The translations under genes were made by a program, and so were the position numbers. The notes below the pieces were generated by a model that was given only the letters and a program-made list of their open reading frames with translations, was not told the DNA's origin and made no database searches. Below are positions 33,410 to 42,718 of a stretch of 62,275 nt of DNA, piece by piece; within the stretch, counting starts at the first letter, position 1; each line of letters opens with the position of its first letter. The stretch is from positions 1 to 62,275 of the forward strand of contig DASPKX010000004.1 of the NCBI GenBank assembly GCA_035627835.1, written 5' to 3'. Source of the stretch: DASPKX01 sp035627835 (GTDB taxonomy: Bacteria > Verrucomicrobiota > Verrucomicrobiia > Limisphaerales > SXQI01).

Positions 33410-34035
33410 GGCTTGGTTTCATTTGCACCGCCTTAATTGCGGCGCGCTCATACGGCGCGAACAAAGCAGTGATCGTCAGCAACGCGCCGCCCAGCAGCAA
33501 CGTGCTTGAGTCGGACATTCGCCCGATTAAGGAGGCCATTCCCCTGCCCGACTATATGCTCTGGGCGATAATTGCGGGCGGCGTTCTGGCAGGTGTCATT
33601 ATCGCGTGGTTTGCATGGAGGTTGTGGCAGAAGAGGCCGCGAAAGAATCCTGGTGAGTTGCTCATCCCCGCTCACCGGCGGGCGCTGGAGTTATTGCGAG
33701 GAGCGCTCGCGCACATTGACGAGCCAGAGCGCTTTTGCACTGAGGTTTCAAACATCGCCCGACGGTACCTTGAAGAGCGTTTTGCCTTGCATGCGCCAGA
33801 GAGGACGACCGAAGAGTTTCTGGAGGAGTTGCGGGCGAGCAGCGCCTTGAGCCTCTCCCATAAACAAGCGCTGGCGGACTTTCTTGAGCAATGCGACCTC
33901 GCGAAGTTCGCCCGGCATTCCCCTGCACGTGGTGAGTTGGAAGCGCTTCATCGCACAGCAGTGACGCTCGTGGAGGAGACGGCGCAACCATCGAGCCTCG
34001 GCGAACCGCACTCAGCGGAGCCCCACAGTAAATGA
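33406..34035 (+). CDS. DUF4381-like membrane protein of the Bat operon
   Basis: This 209-residue protein has a short N-terminal hydrophobic stretch (probably a signal sequence), one transmembrane helix at about 47-70 (YMLWAIIAGGVLAGVIIAWFAW) and a helical cytoplasmic domain with ALELLRGAL, FCTEVSNIARRYLEERF and the TTEEFLEEL pattern of DUF4381. This family is found between DUF58 and VWA genes in Bat-type operons. Both ends overlap neighbouring genes by four bases. Confidence 0.8.
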   Translation: MRLGFICTALIAARSYGANKAVIVSNAPPSSNVLESDIRPIKEAIPLPDYMLWAIIAGGVLAGVIIAWFAWRLWQKRPRKNPGELLIPAHRRALELLRGALAHIDEPERFCTEVSNIARRYLEERFALHAPERTTEEFLEELRASSALSLSHKQALADFLEQCDLAKFARHSPARGELEALHRTAVTLVEETAQPSSLGEPHSAEPHSK

Positions 34036-35027
34036 GTTTTGCGAACCCATATTGGTTGGCCCTGCTGGTTTTGCTGCCAGTGCTCGCATGGCTTAAAGGG
34101 AAGCAAGGAACCTCAGCGGCCTTCGTTTATTCCTCCGTAAATCTGGTAAAAGGGATCACTGGGTTAACCCACTCCACCCGAGGCGCGTTGCTGCGGAGGA
34201 TGCGATGGTTGAGCGTTGCCTTAATGATTGTCGCTTTGGCGCGCCCGCAGTTACCCGAAGGTGAGGAAAAGATCACCGCGAGTGGCATTGATATTGTCAT
34301 TGCGCTCGATGTCTCCACGAGCATGGCCGCCGAGGACTTCGAGCTTAAAGGCGCACGAGTGAATCGACTGACTATTGCCCGAAGTGTTCTGCAGGACTTT
34401 GTTCGCCGGCGTCCGAGCGACAGAATAGGCTTAGTGGCGTTTGCTGGCCGCGCTTATGTTGCCGGGCCACTAACGCTCGACCACGACTTTTTATTGAAGA
34501 ACCTGGAGCGGCTGCAGTTGGGAGTGGTTGAGGATGGAACGGCTATTGGATCGGGTTTAACAGCAGCGTTGAACAGGGTCAAAGATCTCAGATCAAAGAG
34601 TAAGATCGTGATCCTGATGACGGACGGTGTGAACAATTCAGGAAAGGTGCCTCCACTGACAGCCGCAGAGGCGGCGGAGACCCTGGGTGTTAAGGTTTAC
34701 ACGATCGGAGTGGGAACGCATGGGATGGCCTTGGTGCCATACGTGGATGTGTTCGGAAGGCGGCAATATGTGCAGCAGGAGGTTCAGATCGACGAGGAGG
34801 TCCTTCGAAAGATAGCTGATCGGACTGGCGGGAAGTATTATCGAGCCGATAACAGCGCGAAGCTGCGGGAGATTTACGCCCAGATTGATGCGCTCGAGAA
34901 AACGGAAGCTGTGATGCGAAAGCGGCAGCGTTATCACGAGCTTTTCCATTGGTTTCTCCTGGGTGGGTTGTTTCTCCTGCTGCTGGAAGTGATCCTTGGT
35001 CAAACGGTCTGGAGGCGATTGCCATGA
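34032..35027 (+). CDS. batA: BatA, VWA domain membrane protein
   Basis: This 331-residue protein has an N-terminal hydrophobic segment and second helix (about 1-20, 55-75), a VWA domain (about 88-285) with an intact MIDAS motif (ALDVSTSMA, later MTDGVNNSG) and a C-terminal helix (about 305-325). That is the standard BatA layout: two helices, VWA facing the periplasm, one helix. Bat proteins were named for aerotolerance in Bacteroides. The operon is widely linked to envelope stress and redox conditions, but the exact activity is unknown. The stop overlaps the batB start. Confidence 0.93.
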   Translation: MSFANPYWLALLVLLPVLAWLKGKQGTSAAFVYSSVNLVKGITGLTHSTRGALLRRMRWLSVALMIVALARPQLPEGEEKITASGIDIVIALDVSTSMAAEDFELKGARVNRLTIARSVLQDFVRRRPSDRIGLVAFAGRAYVAGPLTLDHDFLLKNLERLQLGVVEDGTAIGSGLTAALNRVKDLRSKSKIVILMTDGVNNSGKVPPLTAAEAAETLGVKVYTIGVGTHGMALVPYVDVFGRRQYVQQEVQIDEEVLRKIADRTGGKYYRADNSAKLREIYAQIDALEKTEAVMRKRQRYHELFHWFLLGGLFLLLLEVILGQTVWRRLP

Positions 35028-37009
35028 ACTACGCGCATCCGCAGATCCTTTGGTTGCTCTTTATCGGCACGCCGCTGCTGGGTTTGTTCTTCTGGCTTTG
35101 CTGGAGGAAGAAGCAGCGTCTTATTGAGCAATTCGTCCATAGCCGACTGCTGGACACGCTCATGTTCGGGGTGTCCCATCGGATCCAGATTCTTCGGTTC
35201 TGGCTTGTAACCCTTGCAGTGGCGTCGCTGTTCTTTGCGCTCGCTCGACCTCGGTGGGGTTATGGCTGGGAAGAATCTGTGCAGGTTGGACGGGACGTCA
35301 TCGTCGCAATCGATGTCTCCAAAAGCATGCTCGCGGGGGATGTCGCGCCAGATCGGATTACTCGAGCCAAGCTAGCGGCCTTTGATTTGGCTCGGTTGAG
35401 CAAGAGTGATCGGCTTGGATTAGTCGCGTTTGCGGGGACAGCTTTTCTTCAATGCCCATTAACACTGGATGAAGAAGCGTTCCGGCAGAGCGTCGAAATC
35501 CTTGAACCGGGGCTGATCCCCGAAGGGGGCAGCATCATGAGCGCGGCGATCGAGACCGCGCTTGAGGCTTTTAAAAAGGAGGAGAGCAACCATAGGGCGT
35601 TGATCCTGATCACCGACGGCGAAGCTCATGAGGAAAATGCGGTGGCCGCAGCCGAAGATGCAGCGCGCAAGGGGGTGCGGATTTTCACGGTTGGCGTTGG
35701 AACCCCCGCGGGGCACGTGATTCAGGTGCAGGATCAGCGCGGCGCCATGACTTACTTGAAGGATGAGCAAGGGAACGTCGTGAAGTCGCGATTGAATGAG
35801 GAGTTGTTGGGGGAGATTGCGAAAGTGGGCGGCGGCTTTTACGTTCCCCTTCAGGGCGCAAACGCCATGCAAGCCCTGCATGAGCGGGGGCTCGCCAGCA
35901 TGCCAACCACAGAAACAACCGATCGACTGGTGCGCCAATGGAAGGAGCGGTTCCAAATCCCACTCGCGCTTGGGATCGTTCTCTTGCTGGTTGAGATCAT
36001 GCTGCCTGAGCGCGGGAAGCGGAAAAGGAGTATTGCGCGCATCAGTGGCGCACAACAAGCGGCTTTATGGGCCATGCTATTGGCGGTTTGGAACTGGTCT
36101 GTTCCGGCCGCGCTTGCTTCGAAACGGGAAGCACAGCGCGCTTATAATAATGGAGCATACGCAGAGGCCCAAAAAAACTACGAAACGCTGCTGGCGGAGC
36201 GTCCTGGGGATCCAACCTTGGCTTACAACGCTGGAGCGGCGGCCTTTAAGGCAGGCTCGTTTGACGCAGCGTTCAAGCACTTCAATGCGGCCACGGTGGC
36301 GAAGGATCTCAAGATTCAGGAAAGAGCGTACTACAACGCGGGCAATTCGTTGTTCCGCTTGGGTGAATCAGCGGGCGATCCGCAAAAAACAATTCCAGTT
36401 TGGGAGCAGGCGTTGAAGCAATACGACTCGGCGTTGAAGCTGGACCCCGAGGACGCGGATGCGAAGCATAACAGAGAGTTGGTCCAGCGGCGGCTTGAGG
36501 AGTTAAAGAAGCAAAATCAGCAGCAGAACAAATCTGATCAAAAGGACGAGAACAAGGACCAGAAAGAGAAAGATCAGAAGCAGGACCAGCAGAAACAAGA
36601 CAACCAGCAACAGGGCGAGGAAAATCAGAAGCAGCAGAATCAATCAGACAGTCAGGAAGGCTCGGACAAGCAGCAGCAGCAGGATTCTGCAGGGCAGAAA
36701 AAAGAGCAGCAATCGAAGCAATCCAAGGAACAACAGCCCAAAGACGAACCGAAAGAGCAACCGGGTGACAAGCCTGATCCAAAAACAGCGCAAAAGCCCT
36801 CCGGGGCAGAAAAGGAGCAGCAGAATGGGCAACCAAGAGAAGGTGGATCATCCCAGCAAACTGCTGGAGCCATGATGGGGAAAATGACGCCTGAACAAGC
36901 GAAACAACTGCTGGAAGCGCAACGCAACGAGGAGCGCACGATGGTCTTTCGCCCCGGAGCCCCGGAGAAGGAACGTCCCCGCCAGAACGCTGAACGGAAG
37001 GATTGGTGA
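35024..37009 (+). CDS. batB: BatB-BatC fusion: VWA plus TPR with Gln/Lys-rich tail
   Basis: The protein has 661 residues from ATG 35024. The N-terminal part (1-330) is BatB: two helices, a VWA domain with MIDAS AIDVSKSML and ITDGEAHEEN, and a third helix near 315. A second hydrophobic helix near 350 leads into tetratricopeptide repeats (about 365-485) typical of BatC (AYNNGAYAEAQKNYETLL, AYNAGAAAFKAGSF, YYNAGNSLFRLG). Residues about 493-605 are low-complexity Gln, Lys, Glu and Asp. In Bacteroidetes batB and batC are usually separate genes, so this is a fusion. It overlaps batD by one base (TGATG). Confidence 0.92.
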   Translation: MNYAHPQILWLLFIGTPLLGLFFWLCWRKKQRLIEQFVHSRLLDTLMFGVSHRIQILRFWLVTLAVASLFFALARPRWGYGWEESVQVGRDVIVAIDVSKSMLAGDVAPDRITRAKLAAFDLARLSKSDRLGLVAFAGTAFLQCPLTLDEEAFRQSVEILEPGLIPEGGSIMSAAIETALEAFKKEESNHRALILITDGEAHEENAVAAAEDAARKGVRIFTVGVGTPAGHVIQVQDQRGAMTYLKDEQGNVVKSRLNEELLGEIAKVGGGFYVPLQGANAMQALHERGLASMPTTETTDRLVRQWKERFQIPLALGIVLLLVEIMLPERGKRKRSIARISGAQQAALWAMLLAVWNWSVPAALASKREAQRAYNNGAYAEAQKNYETLLAERPGDPTLAYNAGAAAFKAGSFDAAFKHFNAATVAKDLKIQERAYYNAGNSLFRLGESAGDPQKTIPVWEQALKQYDSALKLDPEDADAKHNRELVQRRLEELKKQNQQQNKSDQKDENKDQKEKDQKQDQQKQDNQQQGEENQKQQNQSDSQEGSDKQQQQDSAGQKKEQQSKQSKEQQPKDEPKEQPGDKPDPKTAQKPSGAEKEQQNGQPREGGSSQQTAGAMMGKMTPEQAKQLLEAQRNEERTMVFRPGAPEKERPRQNAERKDW

Positions 37010-38778
37010 TGGTGGCGCGGGGCTTTTGGTTCCTTGTTGTGCTTTTGATCACCCGTGCTGCTGTGATCGGCGCCGGCGTTGACGTCATATTTGACCGGGC
37101 AACGATTACCACCTACGAGACAGCGCGCCTAAGCGTTCAATATCGGGATGTTGCGCCCAGCGGGGCTCCTCCGATCCCGCAGGTTCCTGGTTTGCGAATG
37201 GCTTTCCTGGGGCAGGGAACGCAAGTGACGGCAGTGAACGGGGCGATGAGCCGGACCACATCGTATAACTATCAAGTCGCAGCGTCCGCTCCGGGGGAGT
37301 ACACAATTCCTTCGTTCACGGTCAACGCGCAGGGGCAAACGTTTCGGACTCAACCCGCCACATTGCGAGTCACTGGCGGGGACACCGGTCGGTTGCAGAT
37401 GGCGTTCATGAAGATCATCCCGCCGAGCAGGGATGTGTACGTGGGGGAAGTGTTTCCGCTGACGATCGAGCTGTATTACGTCGCTAGGCGCGGGGAGCAG
37501 ATACAGCATCCGCAGATCAAAGGTGACGGCTTCACAATTCACGAACGAGTGGAGAGCCCGCCAAAGACCACGACTACTATTCAGAACACACTTTTCGAGG
37601 TGGTGGGCTTCCGCATGAGCGCGAGCGCGGCGAAAGCGGGCGAGCTTGAGCTGGGTCCCGCAACCTTGGCAATGGTGCTTCGGCTCGGGCAGGCCGCAAC
37701 GCGGAGAAACAACGATCCGTTCGATATTTTCGCGGACTTCGATGATATCTTCGGGCGATTTGAGAAAAAGGCTGTTGAGCTGACGGCGGAGGCTGTCAAG
37801 GTGAAGGCTCTTCCACCGCCCGCGGGCGCGCCACCTACTTTCTCGGGCGCAATTGGCCAGTTCTCAATCCAGGCGAACGCTTCCACGACCAATGTGACGG
37901 CTGGTGATCCGATAACGCTTACTGTTGTCGTGGAGGGCCGCGGGTCGTTGGCAGGCGTTCGGCTCCCAGAGCTTAAATGGGCCGATTTTCAGGTGTACCC
38001 TCCAAACAGCAGAGTTGAGCTTGGTGACGAACTCGGTTTGTCCGGCCGAAAAGTTTTTGAGTATGCGGTGGCGCCATTAAGCGCCAAAGCCCGCATAATT
38101 CCGTCGCTGGAATTCTCTTTCCTGGATCCGGAGACAAAGAAATATCAAACTGTCCGCACGGCGGAAACACCGATCCGCGTCTTGCCCGGCGCGGTGAATT
38201 CCACCTCGTTACCGAGAGCAGTTACAGAGGAAGGAGAGCCCAAGGCTGAACGCGACATTCGGCACATCAAATCCAACCTAGGGGCAGCGATCACTCCCGC
38301 CGCGTTGCGAATACCATCCTGGGTCTGGGCGCTGCAAGGGATCCCTTTAGCAGCCTGGCTTGCGACTGTGATTTGGCAACGTGCCCAGCGCAGCGGCTCG
38401 CCGACAGGGTGGCGGAAGAAAAGTAGGGAAAAGGAAATGGAGGAGGCCGTTCGCGAGATGCGGTCGCGGGCGGGGCAGAATGATCACAGCGGCTTCTACC
38501 TGGCTTTGTTCCGTGGACTGCAGGAGCGTTTGGGAACGGCGCTTGACCGCAACAGTTCTGCAGTGACGCCTAGTGATGTTGAGTTGCTCGTTGGGCGCGG
38601 CGCCCCTGCGGAGCTGTGCTCCGAATTGAGCCAACTGTTCGCGCTGTGCGATGCTGCCCGTTACAGCGGCGCGAGCACCGCGGAGGAGTTAAATGGTGTC
38701 GCAAATCGCGCGGAGAAGGCCTTTGGCGCTTTGGCAGCTTGGAGCAGAGGAAACGAAAGCGGCTTTCGAAAATGGTGA
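37009..38778 (+). CDS. batD: BatD, oxygen-tolerance protein
   Basis: The protein has 589 residues from ATG 37009, which overlaps the previous stop. It has a signal peptide (MVARGFWFLVVLLITRAAVIGAG), then several immunoglobulin-like beta domains (about 25-410) with the BatD features VDVIFDRATI, GEVFPLTIELYY and TAGDPITLTVVVEG. A membrane helix at about 440-460 (WVWALQGIPLAAWLATVIW) is followed by a 120-residue cytoplasmic tail. This is the periplasmic BatD layout. The stop lies 7 bases inside batE. Confidence 0.93.
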   Translation: MVARGFWFLVVLLITRAAVIGAGVDVIFDRATITTYETARLSVQYRDVAPSGAPPIPQVPGLRMAFLGQGTQVTAVNGAMSRTTSYNYQVAASAPGEYTIPSFTVNAQGQTFRTQPATLRVTGGDTGRLQMAFMKIIPPSRDVYVGEVFPLTIELYYVARRGEQIQHPQIKGDGFTIHERVESPPKTTTTIQNTLFEVVGFRMSASAAKAGELELGPATLAMVLRLGQAATRRNNDPFDIFADFDDIFGRFEKKAVELTAEAVKVKALPPPAGAPPTFSGAIGQFSIQANASTTNVTAGDPITLTVVVEGRGSLAGVRLPELKWADFQVYPPNSRVELGDELGLSGRKVFEYAVAPLSAKARIIPSLEFSFLDPETKKYQTVRTAETPIRVLPGAVNSTSLPRAVTEEGEPKAERDIRHIKSNLGAAITPAALRIPSWVWALQGIPLAAWLATVIWQRAQRSGSPTGWRKKSREKEMEEAVREMRSRAGQNDHSGFYLALFRGLQERLGTALDRNSSAVTPSDVELLVGRGAPAELCSELSQLFALCDAARYSGASTAEELNGVANRAEKAFGALAAWSRGNESGFRKW

Positions 38779-39506
38779 CGCGATGGGTTTTCCTCTTCCT
38801 GCTGTCGTGGAGTTGCCACGCGGCGGAGCGCTCAGCTCAGGCATTGTTCGACCAGGCGAATCGCGCGTACGAGCAGAAGGATTACGCTGAAGCGGCGCGG
38901 TTGTATGAGCGATTGATTCAACAAAATGGCTCCTCAGCCGCGGTTCATTTTAACCTTGGCAATGCGTTCTACCGGCAGGAGGAAGTCGGGCGCGCGGTCG
39001 CCCATTATCTGCGAGCGCAGCGACTAAACCCCCGTGATGGCGCAATCCGTGCGAATCTACGTCAGGCGCGGGAAGCAGTGGAAAAGAAACAGGCCCGCTC
39101 CGTGGCTGCAACTTTTAGCGCAACGCCGTTCATGCGACCATTGGAAGCGGCGTTGCTGCTCACGGTAGCTGTGTGGATCTTTTGCGGAGTGCAAATTATC
39201 GCAGCTCGAAAAGGAAAAGCAGAGAAGTCCTTAGCCGGAGGATTGTTGGCCATCGTTGCTGTGGCGTCAGCTGCGCATTGTGTGTGGGTGGTTCGGCACT
39301 ATAAGAGCATGCAAGCAGTGGCTGTGGCGAACGAAACGGCTGTCCGTCACGGGCCACTTGAGGAGTCGCAGGTGGGTTTTACAGTCGCAGATGGCCACGA
39401 GTTAAAAGTAACGGGTCGGAAGAGCGATTGGGTTGAAGTGCAGGACGACCGCGGCAGATCAGGTTGGGTGTTGAGCAGTTCGGTGGAGCTGGTCGGGAGC
39501 AACTAA
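38772..39506 (+). CDS. batE: BatE, TPR plus SH3 protein
   Basis: The protein has 244 residues from ATG 38772, with a signal peptide (VFLFLLSWSCHA), two or three TPR units (about 20-110: ALFDQANRAYEQKDYAEAARLYERL, AVHFNLGNAFYRQEEVGRAVAHYLRA), two membrane helices (about 120-165) and a bacterial SH3 domain at the C terminus (TAVRHGPLEESQVGF, VEVQDDRGRSGWVL). The same architecture is known for BatE. It ends the Bat operon. A longer frame opening at 38616 inside batD is not supported. Confidence 0.92.
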   Translation: MVTRWVFLFLLSWSCHAAERSAQALFDQANRAYEQKDYAEAARLYERLIQQNGSSAAVHFNLGNAFYRQEEVGRAVAHYLRAQRLNPRDGAIRANLRQAREAVEKKQARSVAATFSATPFMRPLEAALLLTVAVWIFCGVQIIAARKGKAEKSLAGGLLAIVAVASAAHCVWVVRHYKSMQAVAVANETAVRHGPLEESQVGFTVADGHELKVTGRKSDWVEVQDDRGRSGWVLSSSVELVGSN

Positions 39507-39547
39507 ACAGATCGGGCGGCCTACTTAGCTCGCTTGGACCTTGGCAA

Positions 39548-41575
39548 TTAGGTGGGCGTTGTTAGCGCCAAAAATTCTGCCTCATTGATGATTTTCACCC
39601 CGAGCGTTTGAGCCTTCTCGAGTTTGGATCCCGCGTCCTCACCAGCGAGAAGGTAGTTGGTCTTCTTGCTCACGCTGCCCGAAACCTTGCCTCCTAAAGA
39701 TTCTATTCGTGCAGCGGCTTCCTCCCTTTTCAGAGTGGGCAACGTCCCGGTGAGGACGAACGTGAGGCCGCTCAGAGGCAGAGTTCCGGCGGTCGCGGGT
39801 TCGGTCGATTGCATCTTCACGCCCGCTTCCTGCAAGCGGGCGATCAGTTGTTGATTGCGGGCATCGGAGAACCAGGTGGAGACACTTTGGGCGATAATTT
39901 CGCCGATCTCATTGACCTTCAGGAGGTCGTCCGCGGAGGCTACTCGCAATTGATCTATCGAGCGGAAGTGGCGTGCCAGGGCTTTTGCACCCCCAGCCCC
40001 AACGTGCAGAATCCCCAGACCAAAAAGCACACGCCAGAATTCGCGGTCTTTGCTGCGCTCGATCCCGTCGAGCAGGTTGCGCGCAGACTTTTCTCCCATT
40101 CGCTCGAGGCTGGTAAGCTTCTCGAGGGTAAGGCAGTAAAGATCCGCCACATCGTGAGCGAGGCTGCTCGCCACGAGCTGGTTCACGAGCACATCCCCTG
40201 CCCCTTCAATGTCCATCGCGCCACGGGAACACCAGTGCGCGATGCGACCGGCAATTTGCGCGGGGCAATCGAGATTAACACAGCGCAAGACCGCTCCAGC
40301 TTCACCGCCTGATCCGGTGGAGACTTTGGCAACTTGGCTGCCGCAAACAGGACATTCGCGTGGGAAAACAAACTGGCGTTCTTCGCCAGTGCGTTTTTCA
40401 AGCACCACGCGAACCACAGCCGGAATGACCTCGCCGGCTTTCTCAATGATCACCGTGTCACCAATGCGAATATCTTTGCGCCGCAGCTCCTCCTCGTTGT
40501 GAAGGGTTGCGCGTGAAATGGTGCTTCCTGCCAGGAAAATGGGGTCAAGCTCAGCAACCGGAGTTAATGCGCCGGTCCGGCCAACTTGGATGCTGATGTC
40601 GCGCAGACGGGTCTCCGCCTGCTCGGGATTGTATTTATAGGCAATGGCCCAACGCGGAGCTTTTGCCGTGGCGCCCAGGCGGTCGCGCAACGGGTAAGCA
40701 TTGAGCTTAATGACAGCGCCATCGGTGTCGTAAGCGAAACCTTTTCGAAGCTGATCCAGCTCCTCGATGGCGGCGACCAGCTCCTCGAAAGCGTTGCAGA
40801 CCCAAACACGTTCAGGGGTTCTAAACCCGAGCGCCTTCAGCCATTCGATCCGGTCATGGTGCAGGAGAGGCGCGGCGCCTTCAACTTTGCCGGTTCCGTA
40901 AATGACCACCTGCAAAGGGCGCTTCGCTGTGATGCGCGGATCTAGTTGCTTGAGTGATCCGGCCGTGGAGTTGCGGGCGTTGGCAAAGGGCTCCTCGCCC
41001 GCCGCGATGCGCTCCGCGTTCAATTTGGCAAAACCGGCTTTCGGCATGTAAACCTCGCCGCGCACCTCGAGGATTTGAGGAACATCTTTGCCTCGGAGAA
41101 GCTGGGGGATGGATCGGATCGTCCGCAGGTTTTCTGTGATGTCATCACCGGTTGTCCCGTCGCCCCGCGTTGCGCCAAGCACAAATCGCCCATTTTCATA
41201 CCGGAGGTTGATGGCGACGCCATCGACCTTGGGCTCAAGGGTCCAGGAGAGCGGCTCGTTCGGCAAAAGCTTTTGAAGCCGAACGACGAATGCGCGGACC
41301 TCCTCCTGAGAATAGGTGTTGTCCAGGCTCATCATCGGGGCAAGGTGACGCACCGAGGTGAACTCAGTTAAAGGTTGTCCGCCGACGCGCTGGCTCGGGG
41401 ATTCGGGAGTAATCAGTTCGGGATGCGCCTTCTCCAGCTCGACCAGCTCGCGATAGAGCCGATCGTACTCCGGATCCGTGATGCTCGGTTGAGCCAGAAC
41501 GTAGTAAGCGTAGTCGTGGCGGCGGATTTCGTCCGCCAACTCCGCATGACGTTTCGCGGCCGAAGGCAAACTCAT
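39548..41575 (-). CDS. ligA: NAD-dependent DNA ligase LigA
   Basis: This 675-residue enzyme seals nicks using NAD. In order it has the Ia domain (DYAYYVLAQPSITDPEYDRLYREL), the adenylation domain with the catalytic Lys in EPKVDG (about residue 117), the OB fold, a Zn finger with CPVC and CVNLDC, helix-hairpin-helix repeats and a C-terminal BRCT domain (about 595-675, FVLTGTLPTLKREEAAARIESLGG). Length and motif order are normal. The start overlaps the stop of the upstream small gene (ATGA), implying co-transcription. Confidence 0.97.
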   Translation of the reverse strand: MSLPSAAKRHAELADEIRRHDYAYYVLAQPSITDPEYDRLYRELVELEKAHPELITPESPSQRVGGQPLTEFTSVRHLAPMMSLDNTYSQEEVRAFVVRLQKLLPNEPLSWTLEPKVDGVAINLRYENGRFVLGATRGDGTTGDDITENLRTIRSIPQLLRGKDVPQILEVRGEVYMPKAGFAKLNAERIAAGEEPFANARNSTAGSLKQLDPRITAKRPLQVVIYGTGKVEGAAPLLHHDRIEWLKALGFRTPERVWVCNAFEELVAAIEELDQLRKGFAYDTDGAVIKLNAYPLRDRLGATAKAPRWAIAYKYNPEQAETRLRDISIQVGRTGALTPVAELDPIFLAGSTISRATLHNEEELRRKDIRIGDTVIIEKAGEVIPAVVRVVLEKRTGEERQFVFPRECPVCGSQVAKVSTGSGGEAGAVLRCVNLDCPAQIAGRIAHWCSRGAMDIEGAGDVLVNQLVASSLAHDVADLYCLTLEKLTSLERMGEKSARNLLDGIERSKDREFWRVLFGLGILHVGAGGAKALARHFRSIDQLRVASADDLLKVNEIGEIIAQSVSTWFSDARNQQLIARLQEAGVKMQSTEPATAGTLPLSGLTFVLTGTLPTLKREEAAARIESLGGKVSGSVSKKTNYLLAGEDAGSKLEKAQTLGVKIINEAEFLALTTPT

Positions 41576-42006
41576 CTTGCGCGGGAGTTAAACAGCTCAC
41601 GAGAGCGAGGTTTAAGACCCTTAAAAATATCCTCTTCTATCGGGTCGCCTTTGCGGACGGCAAAAAAGATCTCGTTTGTAATGAGACCGCGAACCTCCGA
41701 GTCCGGGCTCCCGCTCAATTCCTCCACGAGGTCATAGCATTGCTGCAGTTCCTTCTTATGCTTGGCGTTGTCGGGAAAGAGCGAGGCGTTTCGCTGCAAC
41801 TTCAGGAGATACTCACCAAAGTGGCGGATCACCACAGTGGTCAGGGCGGTGTCATGCGGGTCCAGGCGCTTGTACTCCGTGGATTCGAAAAAGGCGGGAG
41901 CACGTTTCCTCGCGCGCTCCAGGACCATATCCCATTCGCGTTTGCCAGCGGCAAACCCAGGGGAAGCTGGAGCGTAATGCTGCTTTGTCTTCGGAGGCTT
42001 TGGCAT
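41572..42006 (-). CDS. Uncharacterised protein upstream of ligA
   Basis: The protein has 144 residues from ATG 42006. It is highly charged and predicted helical (KREWDMVLERARKRAPAFFES, FGEYLLKLQRNASLF, KKELQQCYDLVEELSG), with no signal peptide, membrane helix or familiar catalytic motif. The coupled ATGA overlap with ligA and the sensible amino-acid composition support a real gene. I do not recognise a family. Confidence 0.7.
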   Translation of the reverse strand: MPKPPKTKQHYAPASPGFAAGKREWDMVLERARKRAPAFFESTEYKRLDPHDTALTTVVIRHFGEYLLKLQRNASLFPDNAKHKKELQQCYDLVEELSGSPDSEVRGLITNEIFFAVRKGDPIEEDIFKGLKPRSRELFNSRAR

Positions 42007-42098
42007 GATCAGGCCCATTGGATTAAAGCGGTCTCGCGGAAACATCAATCGCGAACAGACGGCAAACCTCCGGAGGGCCGGGAAAATGCTTTGGTTCC

Positions 42099-42647
42099 GT
42101 GAGCGACTCTGGCAGAAATCGCATTGTGGCTACCATAGTTCGATTCCTCGGGTTATTGAACGCAAGCGTATGGCTCGGGAGCATGGTGTTTTTCACGCTT
42201 GCGGTGGGCCCAGGTTTTTTCTCGACAGAGATGCTGCAGTTGCTCGGCAGGCCGTATGCAGGCGCGGCAGCCCAAGTGATTCTCTCTCGATATTTCGATG
42301 CTCTTTTGTGGTGCGGGATCCTGGCCCTGGTGCATCTTGGGGTGGAGTATTTCTATTCGGGACGCCCAATCAATAAGCGACTGGCGGGACTGCTGGCGGC
42401 GTTGTTGGTTGTAGGATGGGCCTCAGGCAGTTACATCCAGCCTAAGCTCAAGGATTTGCATTTGCGCATGCATGCGGTGCAAACCACGGCAGCTCAGAAG
42501 CTTGAGGCGAAGAAGTCGTTTGGACGCTGGCACGGCGTCTCTCAAGGTATAAATTTGCTCGCTTTAGTTGGGGTTCTGGTGTATTATTGGACGTTAACGT
42601 CCTCACCGTCCACCGGTCGCTACAACATGCAGATGTTCCGGAATTGA
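42099..42647 (+). CDS. DUF4149-like membrane protein
   Basis: The protein has 182 residues from GTG 42099. Four hydrophobic helices lie at about 10-30, 60-85, 95-115 and 150-170. Landmarks are FLGLLNASVWLGSMVFFTLAVGP and, after LDALLWCG, a helical linker with LHLRMHAVQ. The pattern matches DUF4149/TMEM205-like proteins, whose function is unknown in bacteria. The start codon is uncertain because no in-frame ATG lies at the N-terminal end. Confidence 0.75.
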   Translation: MSDSGRNRIVATIVRFLGLLNASVWLGSMVFFTLAVGPGFFSTEMLQLLGRPYAGAAAQVILSRYFDALLWCGILALVHLGVEYFYSGRPINKRLAGLLAALLVVGWASGSYIQPKLKDLHLRMHAVQTTAAQKLEAKKSFGRWHGVSQGINLLALVGVLVYYWTLTSSPSTGRYNMQMFRN

Positions 42648-42681
42648 TGGTCGGGCGAGGGCAATAAGCATGCACAAAGTG

Positions 42682-42703
42682 ACGGATGCAATTCGGCATC
42701 CGT
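42682..42703. repeat. 8-bp perfect hairpin near start of PUR gene
   Basis: ACGGATGC and GCATCCGT flank a 6-base loop (AATTCG). The stem lies 15 bases before the ATG at 42719 and includes an alternative in-frame ATG at 42686. It could end transcripts of the upstream DUF4149 gene, although no U tract follows. It could also shape translation of the next gene. Confidence 0.55.
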
Positions 42704-42718
42704 GATGTAAATTGGAAT

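Noticed and set aside
36500..36840. Repetitive CAG/AAG-rich DNA as a possible repeat array
   Set aside because: It codes for the Gln/Lys-rich tract of the BatB-BatC fusion; there are no regular units or spacers as in CRISPR.
36309..37112. Minus-strand open frame of 267 codons over the Bat operon
   Set aside because: It mirrors the low-complexity tract of the BatB-BatC fusion on the other strand; composition is extreme.
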